Below, piece after piece: positions 24,826 through 33,403 of a stretch of DNA of 64,000 nt (the first letter of the stretch is position 1; each line of letters starts with the position of its first letter). Below the pieces are notes generated by a model that worked only from the letters and a program-made list of their open reading frames with translations, had not been told where the DNA came from and made no database searches. The translations under genes and the position numbers were made by a program. This DNA is from Pseudomonas sp. PDM05 (lineage in GTDB: Bacteria; Pseudomonadota; Gammaproteobacteria; Pseudomonadales; Pseudomonadaceae), in NCBI RefSeq assembly GCF_014851685.1, contig NZ_JACVAC010000010.1:1-64000 (forward strand), written 5' to 3'.

Positions 24826-26820
24826 TTATGCATCCAACGGCACCGTGACACTCAGGGTGGTGCCCTCCCCCAACTCGCTGTCCAGGCTCAACTGCCCGCC
24901 CATGATCAACACGCGCTCGCGCATGCCGACCAGGCCAAACGATACCGGGCGGCCCTGGGCCTGGACAAAACCGACGCCGTCATCGCTGATGGTCAGCCGC
25001 AAGTCCGAATCCTCCACAGCCAGGGTCAGTTCGACAGTATGCGCCTGGGCATGGCGCATCACATTGGTCAGCGCCTCCTGCAGGATGCGGAACAGGCCGA
25101 TGGCCTTGGCATCGCTCAAGGCGGGCAGATTATCCGGGACCTGCACCAGGCAGGGAATCTGCGTACGCGCTTCGAAGCGCCGCGCCTGCCATTCGATGGC
25201 CGAGGCGATCCCGGCGTCGAGAATCGGCGGGCGCAACGCGGTGGCCACATCGCGCACCAATTGGAACAGTTGGGCGATCAGGCGCTTCATGCTGTTCAGG
25301 CGCTCCTGCAGGCCGGGGTCGAGTTGCGCGTAGGCCAACTCGCACATGGAGGTTTCCAGCTTGAGCACGGTGAGCATCTGTCCCAGTTCGTCGTGCACTT
25401 CGCGGGCGATGCGCGCTTTTTCTTCTTCACGCACGGTTTCCAAGTGCGCGGACAGTTCGCGCAGTTGCGCCTCGCTCTGCAGCAACGCGGCCACGTAGCG
25501 ACGGCGTTCGGTGACGTCATTGAGGTAGACCACCAGGTATTCGCCGTCGGCAAAGCGCAGGAAGCTCAACGACACATCGGCCGGCAGGATGCTGCCATCG
25601 GCGCGCAGGCAGTCGGTGGCGAAGTTCTGCGGGGCGTCGTCGCTGGCGCGGGCGCGTTTCCACAGGTTGAGCCAACGGTCCATGTCCAGGGTCGGATCAA
25701 AATCGATCAGCGGCCGCTCGATCAAGGCTCCGGGCGCGTAGCCAAGCATGCTTTCCGCCGCACGGTTGGCGTAGCGCACATGGCTGTCCCAGTTGACCCA
25801 CAGAATGCCGACGGTGCTTTGATCGATGGAAAACTGCGTCAACCGCAACGCCTCAGCGCCCGCCGCACGCGCGGCGCTTTCTTCCCGCGCGCCGAGCAAG
25901 CTGTGCTCCAGGCCGCGCAACTGGCGCCGCTGCCAGAACAGCGCCGCCAGGCCGGCCAGCAGCAACAGGCCGAGCAGCAGGCTGAGGTTTTGCCACAGCC
26001 CTGGCGACTCCGACAACCGCGGGTATTTGGGTTGCAGCCAGCGGGTGTGTAGTTGGTCCAGATCCCGGGCGGGGATCGCACGCAGCGCACTTTGCATGAT
26101 CCCGGCCAGTTCCGGCCATTCGCGACGCGTGGCCACCCGCAGCAATTGCGGCAGGCCGATGTCCCCCACCACCGCCAGCCCGGCGAATTCCGCCTCACCC
26201 GACAGCCGGCTCAATTGCGCCTCATCCACCACGGCATAGCGCGCTTGCTGGCTGAGCAGCAATTGCAAGGCCTGGCGCTCCATGGGCACGCCTTGCAGGT
26301 TCAGTTTGGGATAGGTACTGCGCAGGTAGTCGGCCACGGCACTGGGCATACGCACGGCGATGCGTGAGAGTTCGTCGAGTTTTTCCAACTCGACGGCGCC
26401 GCCACCTTCGCGGGTCCCGACGATATGTTGGGGCACCCGCATATACGGATCGGTGAACAACCACAGGCGCAAACCGGCCGGGGTTTGTTGCAGGCCGGGG
26501 GCGATGTCGACCTCACCGTCGCGCAACGCCTCTTCCAGTTGCTCCTGGGTGGGAAAGTTGCGCCAGCTCAGTTCGATGTTCAACGCCTTGGCCAGCCACT
26601 GCATCAACTCGACATTGGCCCCCGACAAGCGCTGCAAGCGCCGGTCGTACTGCGCGTAGGGCGCCTGCAGCACCAGGCCGACGCGCAGCTGCGGGTGCGC
26701 GGCCAACCATTCCCGTTGCCCGGCGTCCAGCTGCGCTTGCGGCGCCGCAGAGACAGGCGTGGCTCCCGCCATCAAGGGAAACCACAAACAGCCGATAACC
26801 AGCAGACAGCGAAAACCCAT
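24826..26820 (-). CDS. agtS: Hybrid-input sensor histidine kinase with SBP and PAS domains (AgtS-like)
   Basis: This membrane sensor kinase pairs with the AgtR-like regulator. The 664-residue protein has a signal peptide (about 1-25), a periplasmic SBP_bac_3 ligand-binding domain (about 40-265) and one membrane segment (about 278-296). A cytoplasmic PAS domain (about 325-440) follows, then a HisKA_3 segment with phospho-acceptor H476 (REVHDELGQ) and a HATPase_c domain with a GVGF motif. The periplasmic domain suggests direct sensing of an amino acid-like ligand. By position it is the homologue of PA0600. Confidence 0.8.
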   Translation of the reverse strand: MGFRCLLVIGCLWFPLMAGATPVSAAPQAQLDAGQREWLAAHPQLRVGLVLQAPYAQYDRRLQRLSGANVELMQWLAKALNIELSWRNFPTQEQLEEALRDGEVDIAPGLQQTPAGLRLWLFTDPYMRVPQHIVGTREGGGAVELEKLDELSRIAVRMPSAVADYLRSTYPKLNLQGVPMERQALQLLLSQQARYAVVDEAQLSRLSGEAEFAGLAVVGDIGLPQLLRVATRREWPELAGIMQSALRAIPARDLDQLHTRWLQPKYPRLSESPGLWQNLSLLLGLLLLAGLAALFWQRRQLRGLEHSLLGAREESAARAAGAEALRLTQFSIDQSTVGILWVNWDSHVRYANRAAESMLGYAPGALIERPLIDFDPTLDMDRWLNLWKRARASDDAPQNFATDCLRADGSILPADVSLSFLRFADGEYLVVYLNDVTERRRYVAALLQSEAQLRELSAHLETVREEEKARIAREVHDELGQMLTVLKLETSMCELAYAQLDPGLQERLNSMKRLIAQLFQLVRDVATALRPPILDAGIASAIEWQARRFEARTQIPCLVQVPDNLPALSDAKAIGLFRILQEALTNVMRHAQAHTVELTLAVEDSDLRLTISDDGVGFVQAQGRPVSFGLVGMRERVLIMGGQLSLDSELGEGTTLSVTVPLDA

Positions 26821-26897
26821 GATCCACGTCTCACATCACTGACAAATACTGACCAACCCATTAGGCTGCTGGAATCACTTACGGCCGGAAACCAACG

Positions 26898-27872
26898 ATG
26901 CCACCTCGAAACCGCTCGGCACTGCCAGCATTGTGCCTGTCGCTGCTCTTTACCAGCGGCTTTTCTGCGCAGGCCGCCGATGCGCCTGCCCCCGCCGCCG
27001 AAACACCTGCCGTGCGCCAACCCCTGCCGGAGCGTAGCCAGGAAGATGCCAGCGCCCTGGAACGCCAGGTTCCGCGTGAGGAACAGCAACAACTGCAGGC
27101 CGCCAGCGATACCTTCCTGGCCTTGTGGAAACCGGCCAACAGCGCCGAACCCGAAGGCGTGGTGATTATCGTACCGGGCGCCGGCGAAAGTGCTGACTGG
27201 CCGCAAGCAATTGCACCGCTGCGGCGCAAACTGCCCAATGCCAATTGGGGCACCCTCAGCCTCTCGCTGCCCGACATCAACATCGACACCTTGCCACCTC
27301 GGGTGATCGAAGCGCCGAAGGCAGCGGTCGACACCAGCAGCAAAGACGGCAGCACCGCCGCCAAGCCCATCGAACAAGCGGCCAGCGCCGAAGCCGAAGG
27401 CACCGATCCGGCGGTGGTGCCAGGTGCGGACGAGAGCGACAAAACCGACGCCAAGCGCATCTTCGAGCGCATCGACGCCGCCGTCGCCTTCGCCCAGACC
27501 CAGGGTGCGCGCAGTGTGGTGCTGCTCGGCCACGGCACCGGCGCCTGGTGGGCGGCGCGTTATCTCAGCGAGAAACAACCGGCCCAGGTGCAGAAACTGG
27601 TGATGGTCGCCGGCAAAACGCCCGCAGGTCGCCAGCCGAATTTGCAACAACTGGCTCCGGAGCTGAAGGTGCCCACGGCGGATGTGTTCTATCAAGACGC
27701 CGCCCAGGATCGCAAGGCAGCTCTGGAGCGCGTCCAGGCCGCCAAGCGATCGAAAAATGACGGTTATAAGCAGGTGTCACTTAAAACCGTGCCGGGCAAT
27801 AGCGCCGCGGAGCAGGAGCAGCTGTATCGGCGGATTCGTGGCTGGCTGAGCCCGCAGGCAACTGCCGACTGA
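26898..27872 (+). CDS. DUF3530 alpha/beta-hydrolase-like exported protein
   Basis: The function is unknown. The 324-residue protein has a signal peptide (cleavage near AQAADA, residue 28), an Ala/Pro/Glu-rich stretch, and a hydrolase-like fold with VIIVPGAGES (about 89-98). The nucleophile-elbow position reads GHGTG (211-215), with glycine where lipases and esterases of the GxSxG type have serine, so classic serine hydrolase chemistry is not evident. A low-complexity insert lies at about 140-185. It is divergent from agtS and followed by a REP doublet. Confidence 0.75.
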   Translation: MPPRNRSALPALCLSLLFTSGFSAQAADAPAPAAETPAVRQPLPERSQEDASALERQVPREEQQQLQAASDTFLALWKPANSAEPEGVVIIVPGAGESADWPQAIAPLRRKLPNANWGTLSLSLPDINIDTLPPRVIEAPKAAVDTSSKDGSTAAKPIEQAASAEAEGTDPAVVPGADESDKTDAKRIFERIDAAVAFAQTQGARSVVLLGHGTGAWWAARYLSEKQPAQVQKLVMVAGKTPAGRQPNLQQLAPELKVPTADVFYQDAAQDRKAALERVQAAKRSKNDGYKQVSLKTVPGNSAAEQEQLYRRIRGWLSPQATAD

Positions 27873-27903
27873 CCGCAGACTCAAAGAACACCGCCGATCC
27901 CCT

Positions 27904-27992
27904 TGTGGGAGCGGGCTTGCTCGCGAAGACGGAGTATCAGTCACAGATGTTGTGACTGAACCACCGCATTCGCGAGCAAGCCCGCTCCCACA
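27904..27992. repeat. REP doublet (REPIN-like)
   Basis: TGTGGGAGCGGGCTTGCTCG begins at 27904 and its reverse complement ends at 27992. The centre contains another perfect inverted repeat, TCAGTCACA/TGTGACTGA. It sits between the convergent DUF3530 and djlA-like genes. Confidence 0.85.
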
Positions 27993-28026
27993 TTGGAATG
28001 GGTTATCAAATCAAGACTGGCGACGA

Positions 28027-28794
28027 CTAGCGGAAATCCCGGCGCTCGCGAATCAATGCAAACGCGCTGTGCAGCTCGCGGGTACGCTCGGTGGCCTCAA
28101 GCACTTGCGCGGGGCTTGCGCCAGTGCCAGCAATCTTGTCCGGATGGTGGCGGCTGAGCAGGCGCCGATAGGCACGTTTGATCACCGCAGGTTCAGTGGT
28201 GGCCGTCACGGCGAGCAGGCGCAACGCGTCCTGATAGGACATCCCCCGGCTCACCAGCGGCTTGCGTTCCGGCTTGTAGTCAGTCGCCAATGCCTGCAAC
28301 TGTTGCGGCGTCCAGCCCAGCCATTTACCCCATTGCTCGATCAGATCGCGCTCGGCGTCATCCGCCTTGCCGTCCGCCCAGACCATGCGCCAACAGGCAC
28401 GCAGCACACCTTCCGCGGCATGGGGCTGGGCCTTGAGCACGCGCAAGTAGCTGCGCACGCGGTCGGTGCCGGACTTGCCGCGGTTGAACGCGGCAATCGC
28501 CCGGCGCTGGGCAGGCTCGGACATATCCAGCGCGCGCATTTCCTGGCGCGCCTGCTGGATATGCCCGTCGACGATCCGGCCATTGCTTTTGGCCAGGCGA
28601 CCCAGCAGCACAAACAACAACTCGTCGTTGCGCAACGCCGGCCGCCCGCCGAGGCGCTCGCGCAGTTGCGCCCAGTTTTGCAGGTGCAACCGCCGATCCA
28701 GCGCCTGCCCCAACAGCGCACCCAACATGGCCCCCGGAATACTGGCAATGGCAAAGCCAGCCCCGGCGCCGATCAGCGTCCCTGGCCACAGCAT
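28027..28794 (-). CDS. DjlA-like membrane co-chaperone with TerB and J domains
   Basis: This is a probable DnaK co-chaperone anchored in the inner membrane. The 255-residue protein has an N-terminal glycine-rich membrane segment (about 5-30), a central TerB-like helical domain (about 50-170) and a C-terminal J domain. The J domain carries the HPD motif in SRHHPDK, which stimulates DnaK ATPase. This layout is that of DjlA. The murU stop is one base before its start region, so it is likely the last gene of an amgK-murU-djlA operon. Confidence 0.85.
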   Translation of the reverse strand: MLWPGTLIGAGAGFAIASIPGAMLGALLGQALDRRLHLQNWAQLRERLGGRPALRNDELLFVLLGRLAKSNGRIVDGHIQQARQEMRALDMSEPAQRRAIAAFNRGKSGTDRVRSYLRVLKAQPHAAEGVLRACWRMVWADGKADDAERDLIEQWGKWLGWTPQQLQALATDYKPERKPLVSRGMSYQDALRLLAVTATTEPAVIKRAYRRLLSRHHPDKIAGTGASPAQVLEATERTRELHSAFALIRERRDFR

Positions 28795-28795
28795 G

Positions 28796-29470
28796 TTACT
28801 GCCCCGCTGTCAGCAGGGTTTCGACTTGCGCCAGGCGCTCCAGCGTACCGACATCAATCCAGCGTCCCGCCATGTGCTCCCCCGTTACCAAATCCTTGGC
28901 CATCGCCGCCCGCAACAGCGGCGCCAGCTTGAAGGCACCGGCGCTGCAACCCGCGAACAGCTGCGGGTCGAGCACAGAAATGCCACTGAAGGTCAGGTTA
29001 TCGGCACCGGGCGCAGCATCATGAAGCAAACCTTGATCGAGGTAGAAATCACCGCCCGAGGGGTGATGTGCCGGGTTATCGACCATCACCAGATGGGCCA
29101 GGCCCTGGAGCGGCTGGCGCAGTCGGCTGAAATCGTAGTCGGTCCAGATGTCGCCGTTGACTACCAGAAATGGCTCATCCCCCAGCAACGGCAAGGCCTG
29201 GAAGATCCCGCCGCCAGTCTCCAGCGGCTCGCCCTCCGGCGAGTACTGGATACGCAAGCCGAACTGCGCGCCGTCGCCCAGGTAACTTTCGATCTGCTGG
29301 CCGAGCCAGGCATGGTTGATCACGATTTCAGTGAAACCGGCCTTGGCCAGCGCCTCCAGGTGATACTCGATAAGGCGCTTGCCGCCGGCCTGCACCAGCG
29401 GCTTGGGCGTGTGCAGGGTAAGCGGACGCATCCGCTCACCTTTGCCGGCGGCCAGGATCATGGCCTTCAT
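28796..29470 (-). CDS. murU: N-acetylmuramate alpha-1-phosphate uridylyltransferase MurU
   Basis: MurU joins MurNAc-1-phosphate with UTP to make UDP-MurNAc, bypassing de novo synthesis and its fosfomycin-sensitive step. The 224-residue nucleotidyltransferase begins with the signature MKAMILAAGKGERMRPLT and has a VVNGDIWTDYDF metal-site segment (about 104-115). It overlaps amgK by four bases, matching the P. putida pair in which the pathway was described. It could be mistaken for a sugar-1-phosphate guanylyltransferase, but the length and the partner gene favour MurU. Confidence 0.9.
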   Translation of the reverse strand: MKAMILAAGKGERMRPLTLHTPKPLVQAGGKRLIEYHLEALAKAGFTEIVINHAWLGQQIESYLGDGAQFGLRIQYSPEGEPLETGGGIFQALPLLGDEPFLVVNGDIWTDYDFSRLRQPLQGLAHLVMVDNPAHHPSGGDFYLDQGLLHDAAPGADNLTFSGISVLDPQLFAGCSAGAFKLAPLLRAAMAKDLVTGEHMAGRWIDVGTLERLAQVETLLTAGQ

Positions 29471-30492
29471 ACCGTCGCCTCGGCGGGCTGGCGCAGGCTG
29501 GTCAGCAGTTCGGCCAACTCGCCCAGCTCAGGGCGATCCGCCAGCACCGCTTCTATATAAGCAAAGAAGCGCGGTACATCGGCCAGGTAGCGGGGTTTGC
29601 CGTCGCGATGGCAGATCCGCGCAAAAATGCCGATGACCTTGAGGTGACGCTGCACGCCCATCAGGTCGCTGGCGCGCAGGAAGTCATCAAATTGCGCCTG
29701 CACAGGAATTCCGGCCTGCACAGCGCACTCCCAGTAGCCGCGCTGCCATTCACGCACACGAGCCTGGGGCCAGCTGAGGAACGCATCCTTGAACAGGCAG
29801 GTGATGTCATAGGTCACCGGGCCGTAGACCGCGTCCTGGAAGTCCAGTACGCCGGGGTTAGGCGTACTGATCATCAGGTTGCGCGGCATGTAGTCGCGGT
29901 GCACCAGCACTTTCGGCTGGGCCAGGGCGCTGTCGATCAGCAGGTCGCTGGCGCGTTGCCACAGCGCTTGCTGGTGGGTATCCAGTTCACGACCCAGGTG
30001 GCGACGCACGTACCACTCGGGAAACAATTCCAGCTCGCGGCGCAGCAAAGCCACGTCATAGCTGGGCAGTGGCGCGTCCATCGGCAATTGCTGGAAGGCC
30101 AGCAGGGCGTTGATGGCATCGGCGAACAATGGGTCGGCGTTTTGCTCGTCGATCACGTCCAGATAGGTTTTTGTGCCCAGGTCATTGAGCAAAAGAAAGC
30201 CGCGCGGCAAATCTTCTGCATAAATTTTTGGCACATTTATTCCCGATTTCGCCAGCAGATGCGCGATATCGACGAAAGGTTTGCAGTTTTCCTGGGGGGG
30301 TGGGGCGTCCATCACGACGAACGTGCGACCACCGCCTTCCCAGCGGAAGTAACGCCTGAAACTCGCGTCGCTGCTGGCTGCGGTCAATGTTGCCGGGGGT
30401 ACGGCACCCCAGCCTTGAGCATTGAAAAGGATCGGTAACTGCTCTTCCAGCCAGACTTCCAGCTGTTGTAAACGTAGATCTTGGTCGGGCAT
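29467..30492 (-). CDS. amgK: N-acetylmuramate/N-acetylglucosamine anomeric kinase AmgK
   Basis: AmgK phosphorylates free MurNAc or GlcNAc at C1, feeding MurU in cell-wall recycling. The 341-residue protein belongs to the aminoglycoside phosphotransferase fold. It has the catalytic loop HRDYMPRN with D200 and N205 and the metal-binding D217 in LDFQD. The start at 30492 gives MPDQDLRLQQ. It is divergent from lptD with 130 nt between, and translationally coupled to murU. Confidence 0.9.
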   Translation of the reverse strand: MPDQDLRLQQLEVWLEEQLPILFNAQGWGAVPPATLTAASSDASFRRYFRWEGGGRTFVVMDAPPPQENCKPFVDIAHLLAKSGINVPKIYAEDLPRGFLLLNDLGTKTYLDVIDEQNADPLFADAINALLAFQQLPMDAPLPSYDVALLRRELELFPEWYVRRHLGRELDTHQQALWQRASDLLIDSALAQPKVLVHRDYMPRNLMISTPNPGVLDFQDAVYGPVTYDITCLFKDAFLSWPQARVREWQRGYWECAVQAGIPVQAQFDDFLRASDLMGVQRHLKVIGIFARICHRDGKPRYLADVPRFFAYIEAVLADRPELGELAELLTSLRQPAEATV

Positions 30493-30622
30493 TACAAGGG
30501 TCTCCGACGGCCCTAGCCGTCAAGCGGGTCATGCTTTATTATCACGCATCTTTTTCAGACCATCGAGAGTCGTGCGGCCCACACCGCGGGCAGATGGCAC
30601 GCAGGAAGCCCGGACTAATAAG

Positions 30623-33403
30623 ATGGCATTGAAATCCCCCGCGTTTCGTAGAAAATTTCCGTTGCTGGTAACCGGCAGTCTGCTGGCCATGCAACCTTTC
30701 GCCACCTCATTCGTGGTCGCCGCGGAACAGTATGACTGCTCAGTCTCTGCTTCGGGTGCCTGGGATTGCGCGCCGAAAACCGCCGCAGCCCCATTGCCAC
30801 CGCGTCCGGTGCACGACGGTGCCGCCGCTGGCTCGACCGCCGTTGCGTCGCAAGGCGAAACCGGCGGCAGCGCCGACGCCGCGCCGCAGACCGCACTGGT
30901 CACCGAATCCAAGGGCCGTGGCCTGCGTTCGCGCAGCGCCGACTACAGCCACCTGGACTGGGTACCCCGCGAGAAGCTGACCGCTGCCCAACTGGCCGAA
31001 ACCGGCCCGTATTGCGGCGGTGCGTATATCGAGCCGACTCGTCCTGGCATGAACGACAAGACGAAACAGAGCGATGCGCCGACCTTCATCGGTGCCAAGG
31101 CCTCTCGTTACGAGCAGGAACAACAGGTCGCGACCCTGGCCGGTGACGTCGTCATGCGTCAGGGCAGCATGCAGATGGAATCCGATGAGGCCAGCCTGTA
31201 TCAGGCCGAGAACCGTGGCGAGCTGAACGGCAAGGTCCGTCTGCGCGACAACGGCGCGCTGATCGTCGGCGACCATGCCGAAGTCCAGCTGGATACCGGT
31301 GCGGCACAGATCGACAACGCCGAATACGTGATGCACAAGTCGCGTATCCGCGGCAGCGCGCTGTACGCCAAGCGTGCCGAAAACGCGATCATCCGTCTCA
31401 AGGACGGTACGTACACCACCTGCGAGCCGGACAGCAACGCCTGGCAGCTCAAGGGCAACAACATCACGTTGAACCCGGCGACCGGTTTCGGTACGGCCAC
31501 CAACGCGACGTTGCGGATCAAGAACATTCCGATCCTGTACACCCCTTACATCTATTTCCCGATCGACGACCGTCGTCAGTCCGGCTTCCTGCCGCCGAGC
31601 TTCAGCACCGGCAGCGAAACCGGCTTTACCCTGGTCACGCCGTACTACTTCAACCTGGCGCCCAACTACGACGCCACGTTGTACCCGCAATACATGACCA
31701 AGCGCGGCATGTTGATGGAAGGCGAATTCCGCTACCTCACCAAGTCCAGCGAAGGTCAGTTCGGTGGGGCGTACCTGAATGACGATAGCGACGAGCGTAA
31801 GAAGCAGACCGATTACGAAAAAACCCGCTATATGCTCAATTGGCAGCACAGGGGTGGGCTGGATTCGCGCCTGACGACTCAGGTCGACTACACCAAGATC
31901 AGCGATCCGTACTACTTCCAGGACCTCAAGGCCTACCAGGAAGGTGTGGAAAGCCGCGACTTCCTGAACCAGCAAGGTTCGGTGGCTTACCGTGGCGACT
32001 CCTATCAGGCGCGCCTGAATGTGCAGGCTTACCAGCTGGCGACGATTTCCCAGATCACGCCGTATGACCGTTTGCCGCAGATCACCTTTAACGGTGCACT
32101 GCCTTACCATCCGGGCGGCCTGGATTTCACTTACGAGACCGAAGCAGTTCGGTTTGAGCGAAATCTTCTAAGTGGCGACTTTGTTTCTCAGGACGGGGTA
32201 ACAGTCACCCCTCGACTGGACACCAATGTCAGAGGCCTGACCCGTGCAAACGGTACTCGCCTGAACGCTGCCCCGGCTGTCTCGTACCCGATGGAGTCGA
32301 CCTACGGTTTCATTACGCCGAAGCTCAAGTACGTCTACACCAAGTACGATCTGGACCTGGACAATGTAGGCAAGACCTACATGGCCGCAAATGGCCAGAA
32401 GTTCAAGAGTTCACAAGACCGTGCCGTGCCAGTCGCCAGTGTCGACAGCGGCCTGTACTTCGACCGCGACACCAACTGGTTCGGCAAAGACTATCGCCAG
32501 ACTCTTGAACCGCGCGCCTTCTACTTGTACGTACCGAACAAGGACCAGAGCGACATCCCGGTATTCGACACCAGTGAGTACTCGTTCAACTACGCCTCGC
32601 TGTTCCGTGACAACCGCTTCAGCGGCTCCGACCGGATCGGCGACGAGAACAAGCTCTCCCTGGGTGTGACCAGCCGCTGGATCGAAGAGAACGGCTTCGA
32701 ACGTCAGCGCGTCGCCGTCGGCCAGGCGGTGTATTTCAAGGATCGCGAAGTCCAACTGCCAGGTGTACTCGCCGCAGACCGTGCCGACGCACAGTCCAAC
32801 GTATCGCCAATCGCCCTGGACTACGAGTTCCGCTTCAACCGCGACTGGCGCGCCACGGCCGACTACAACTGGGACACCGAGAACCACAGTCCTCGTTCCG
32901 GCAGCGCGATGTTCCACTACCAGCCGGAAGACAACCCGAACAAGGTCGTCAACCTTGGCTACCGCTATCGCAACGATCAGGTGGTGTACAACCAGCTGAC
33001 CGGCAAATGGCAGTTCGGTGGTGACTATGGCAAGGAAGGCGACGCGAACTTCGTGAAGGATTACTACAAAATCCAGCAACACGACTTCTCGATGATGTGG
33101 CCGATTGTTCCACAATGGAACCTGATCACCCGCTGGCAGTATGACTATGCCCGCAACCGTACCCTGGAAGCCTTCGGTGGTTTCGAGTACGACAACTGCT
33201 GCTGGAAACTGCGTGTCATCAACCGTTACTGGGTTGCCAACGACGAATACAGCCAGATCGCCCCTCTTAACGAAAAGGGTGACCACGGGCTCTTCCTGCA
33301 GATCGTCCTCAAAGGACTCGGCGGCCTGACCGGCGCCAAGGTAGAGAGCTTCCTCGACAAAGGCATTGAAGGTTATCGTGAACGTGAAGACCAAGCTTTC
33401 TGA
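30623..33403 (+). CDS. lptD: LPS-assembly outer membrane protein LptD
   Basis: LptD is the outer membrane beta-barrel that, with LptE, inserts lipopolysaccharide into the outer leaflet. The 926-residue protein has a signal peptide (cleavage near VVAA, residue 34), a Pseudomonas-type N-terminal extension with C38 and C46 nearby, a periplasmic OstA/LptA-like jellyroll (about 150-290) and a long C-terminal barrel. Paired cysteines near the C-terminus (DNCCWKLRV) suit the disulfide bonds of the family. The ATG at 30623 begins the signal peptide. The frame is open further upstream but overlaps amgK. surA begins inside its 3' end. Confidence 0.95.
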   Translation: MALKSPAFRRKFPLLVTGSLLAMQPFATSFVVAAEQYDCSVSASGAWDCAPKTAAAPLPPRPVHDGAAAGSTAVASQGETGGSADAAPQTALVTESKGRGLRSRSADYSHLDWVPREKLTAAQLAETGPYCGGAYIEPTRPGMNDKTKQSDAPTFIGAKASRYEQEQQVATLAGDVVMRQGSMQMESDEASLYQAENRGELNGKVRLRDNGALIVGDHAEVQLDTGAAQIDNAEYVMHKSRIRGSALYAKRAENAIIRLKDGTYTTCEPDSNAWQLKGNNITLNPATGFGTATNATLRIKNIPILYTPYIYFPIDDRRQSGFLPPSFSTGSETGFTLVTPYYFNLAPNYDATLYPQYMTKRGMLMEGEFRYLTKSSEGQFGGAYLNDDSDERKKQTDYEKTRYMLNWQHRGGLDSRLTTQVDYTKISDPYYFQDLKAYQEGVESRDFLNQQGSVAYRGDSYQARLNVQAYQLATISQITPYDRLPQITFNGALPYHPGGLDFTYETEAVRFERNLLSGDFVSQDGVTVTPRLDTNVRGLTRANGTRLNAAPAVSYPMESTYGFITPKLKYVYTKYDLDLDNVGKTYMAANGQKFKSSQDRAVPVASVDSGLYFDRDTNWFGKDYRQTLEPRAFYLYVPNKDQSDIPVFDTSEYSFNYASLFRDNRFSGSDRIGDENKLSLGVTSRWIEENGFERQRVAVGQAVYFKDREVQLPGVLAADRADAQSNVSPIALDYEFRFNRDWRATADYNWDTENHSPRSGSAMFHYQPEDNPNKVVNLGYRYRNDQVVYNQLTGKWQFGGDYGKEGDANFVKDYYKIQQHDFSMMWPIVPQWNLITRWQYDYARNRTLEAFGGFEYDNCCWKLRVINRYWVANDEYSQIAPLNEKGDHGLFLQIVLKGLGGLTGAKVESFLDKGIEGYREREDQAF

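Noticed and set aside
24157..26052. 631-codon open frame on the plus strand
   Set aside because: It is antisense to the agtR- and agtS-like genes, which carry intact phospho-acceptor motifs.
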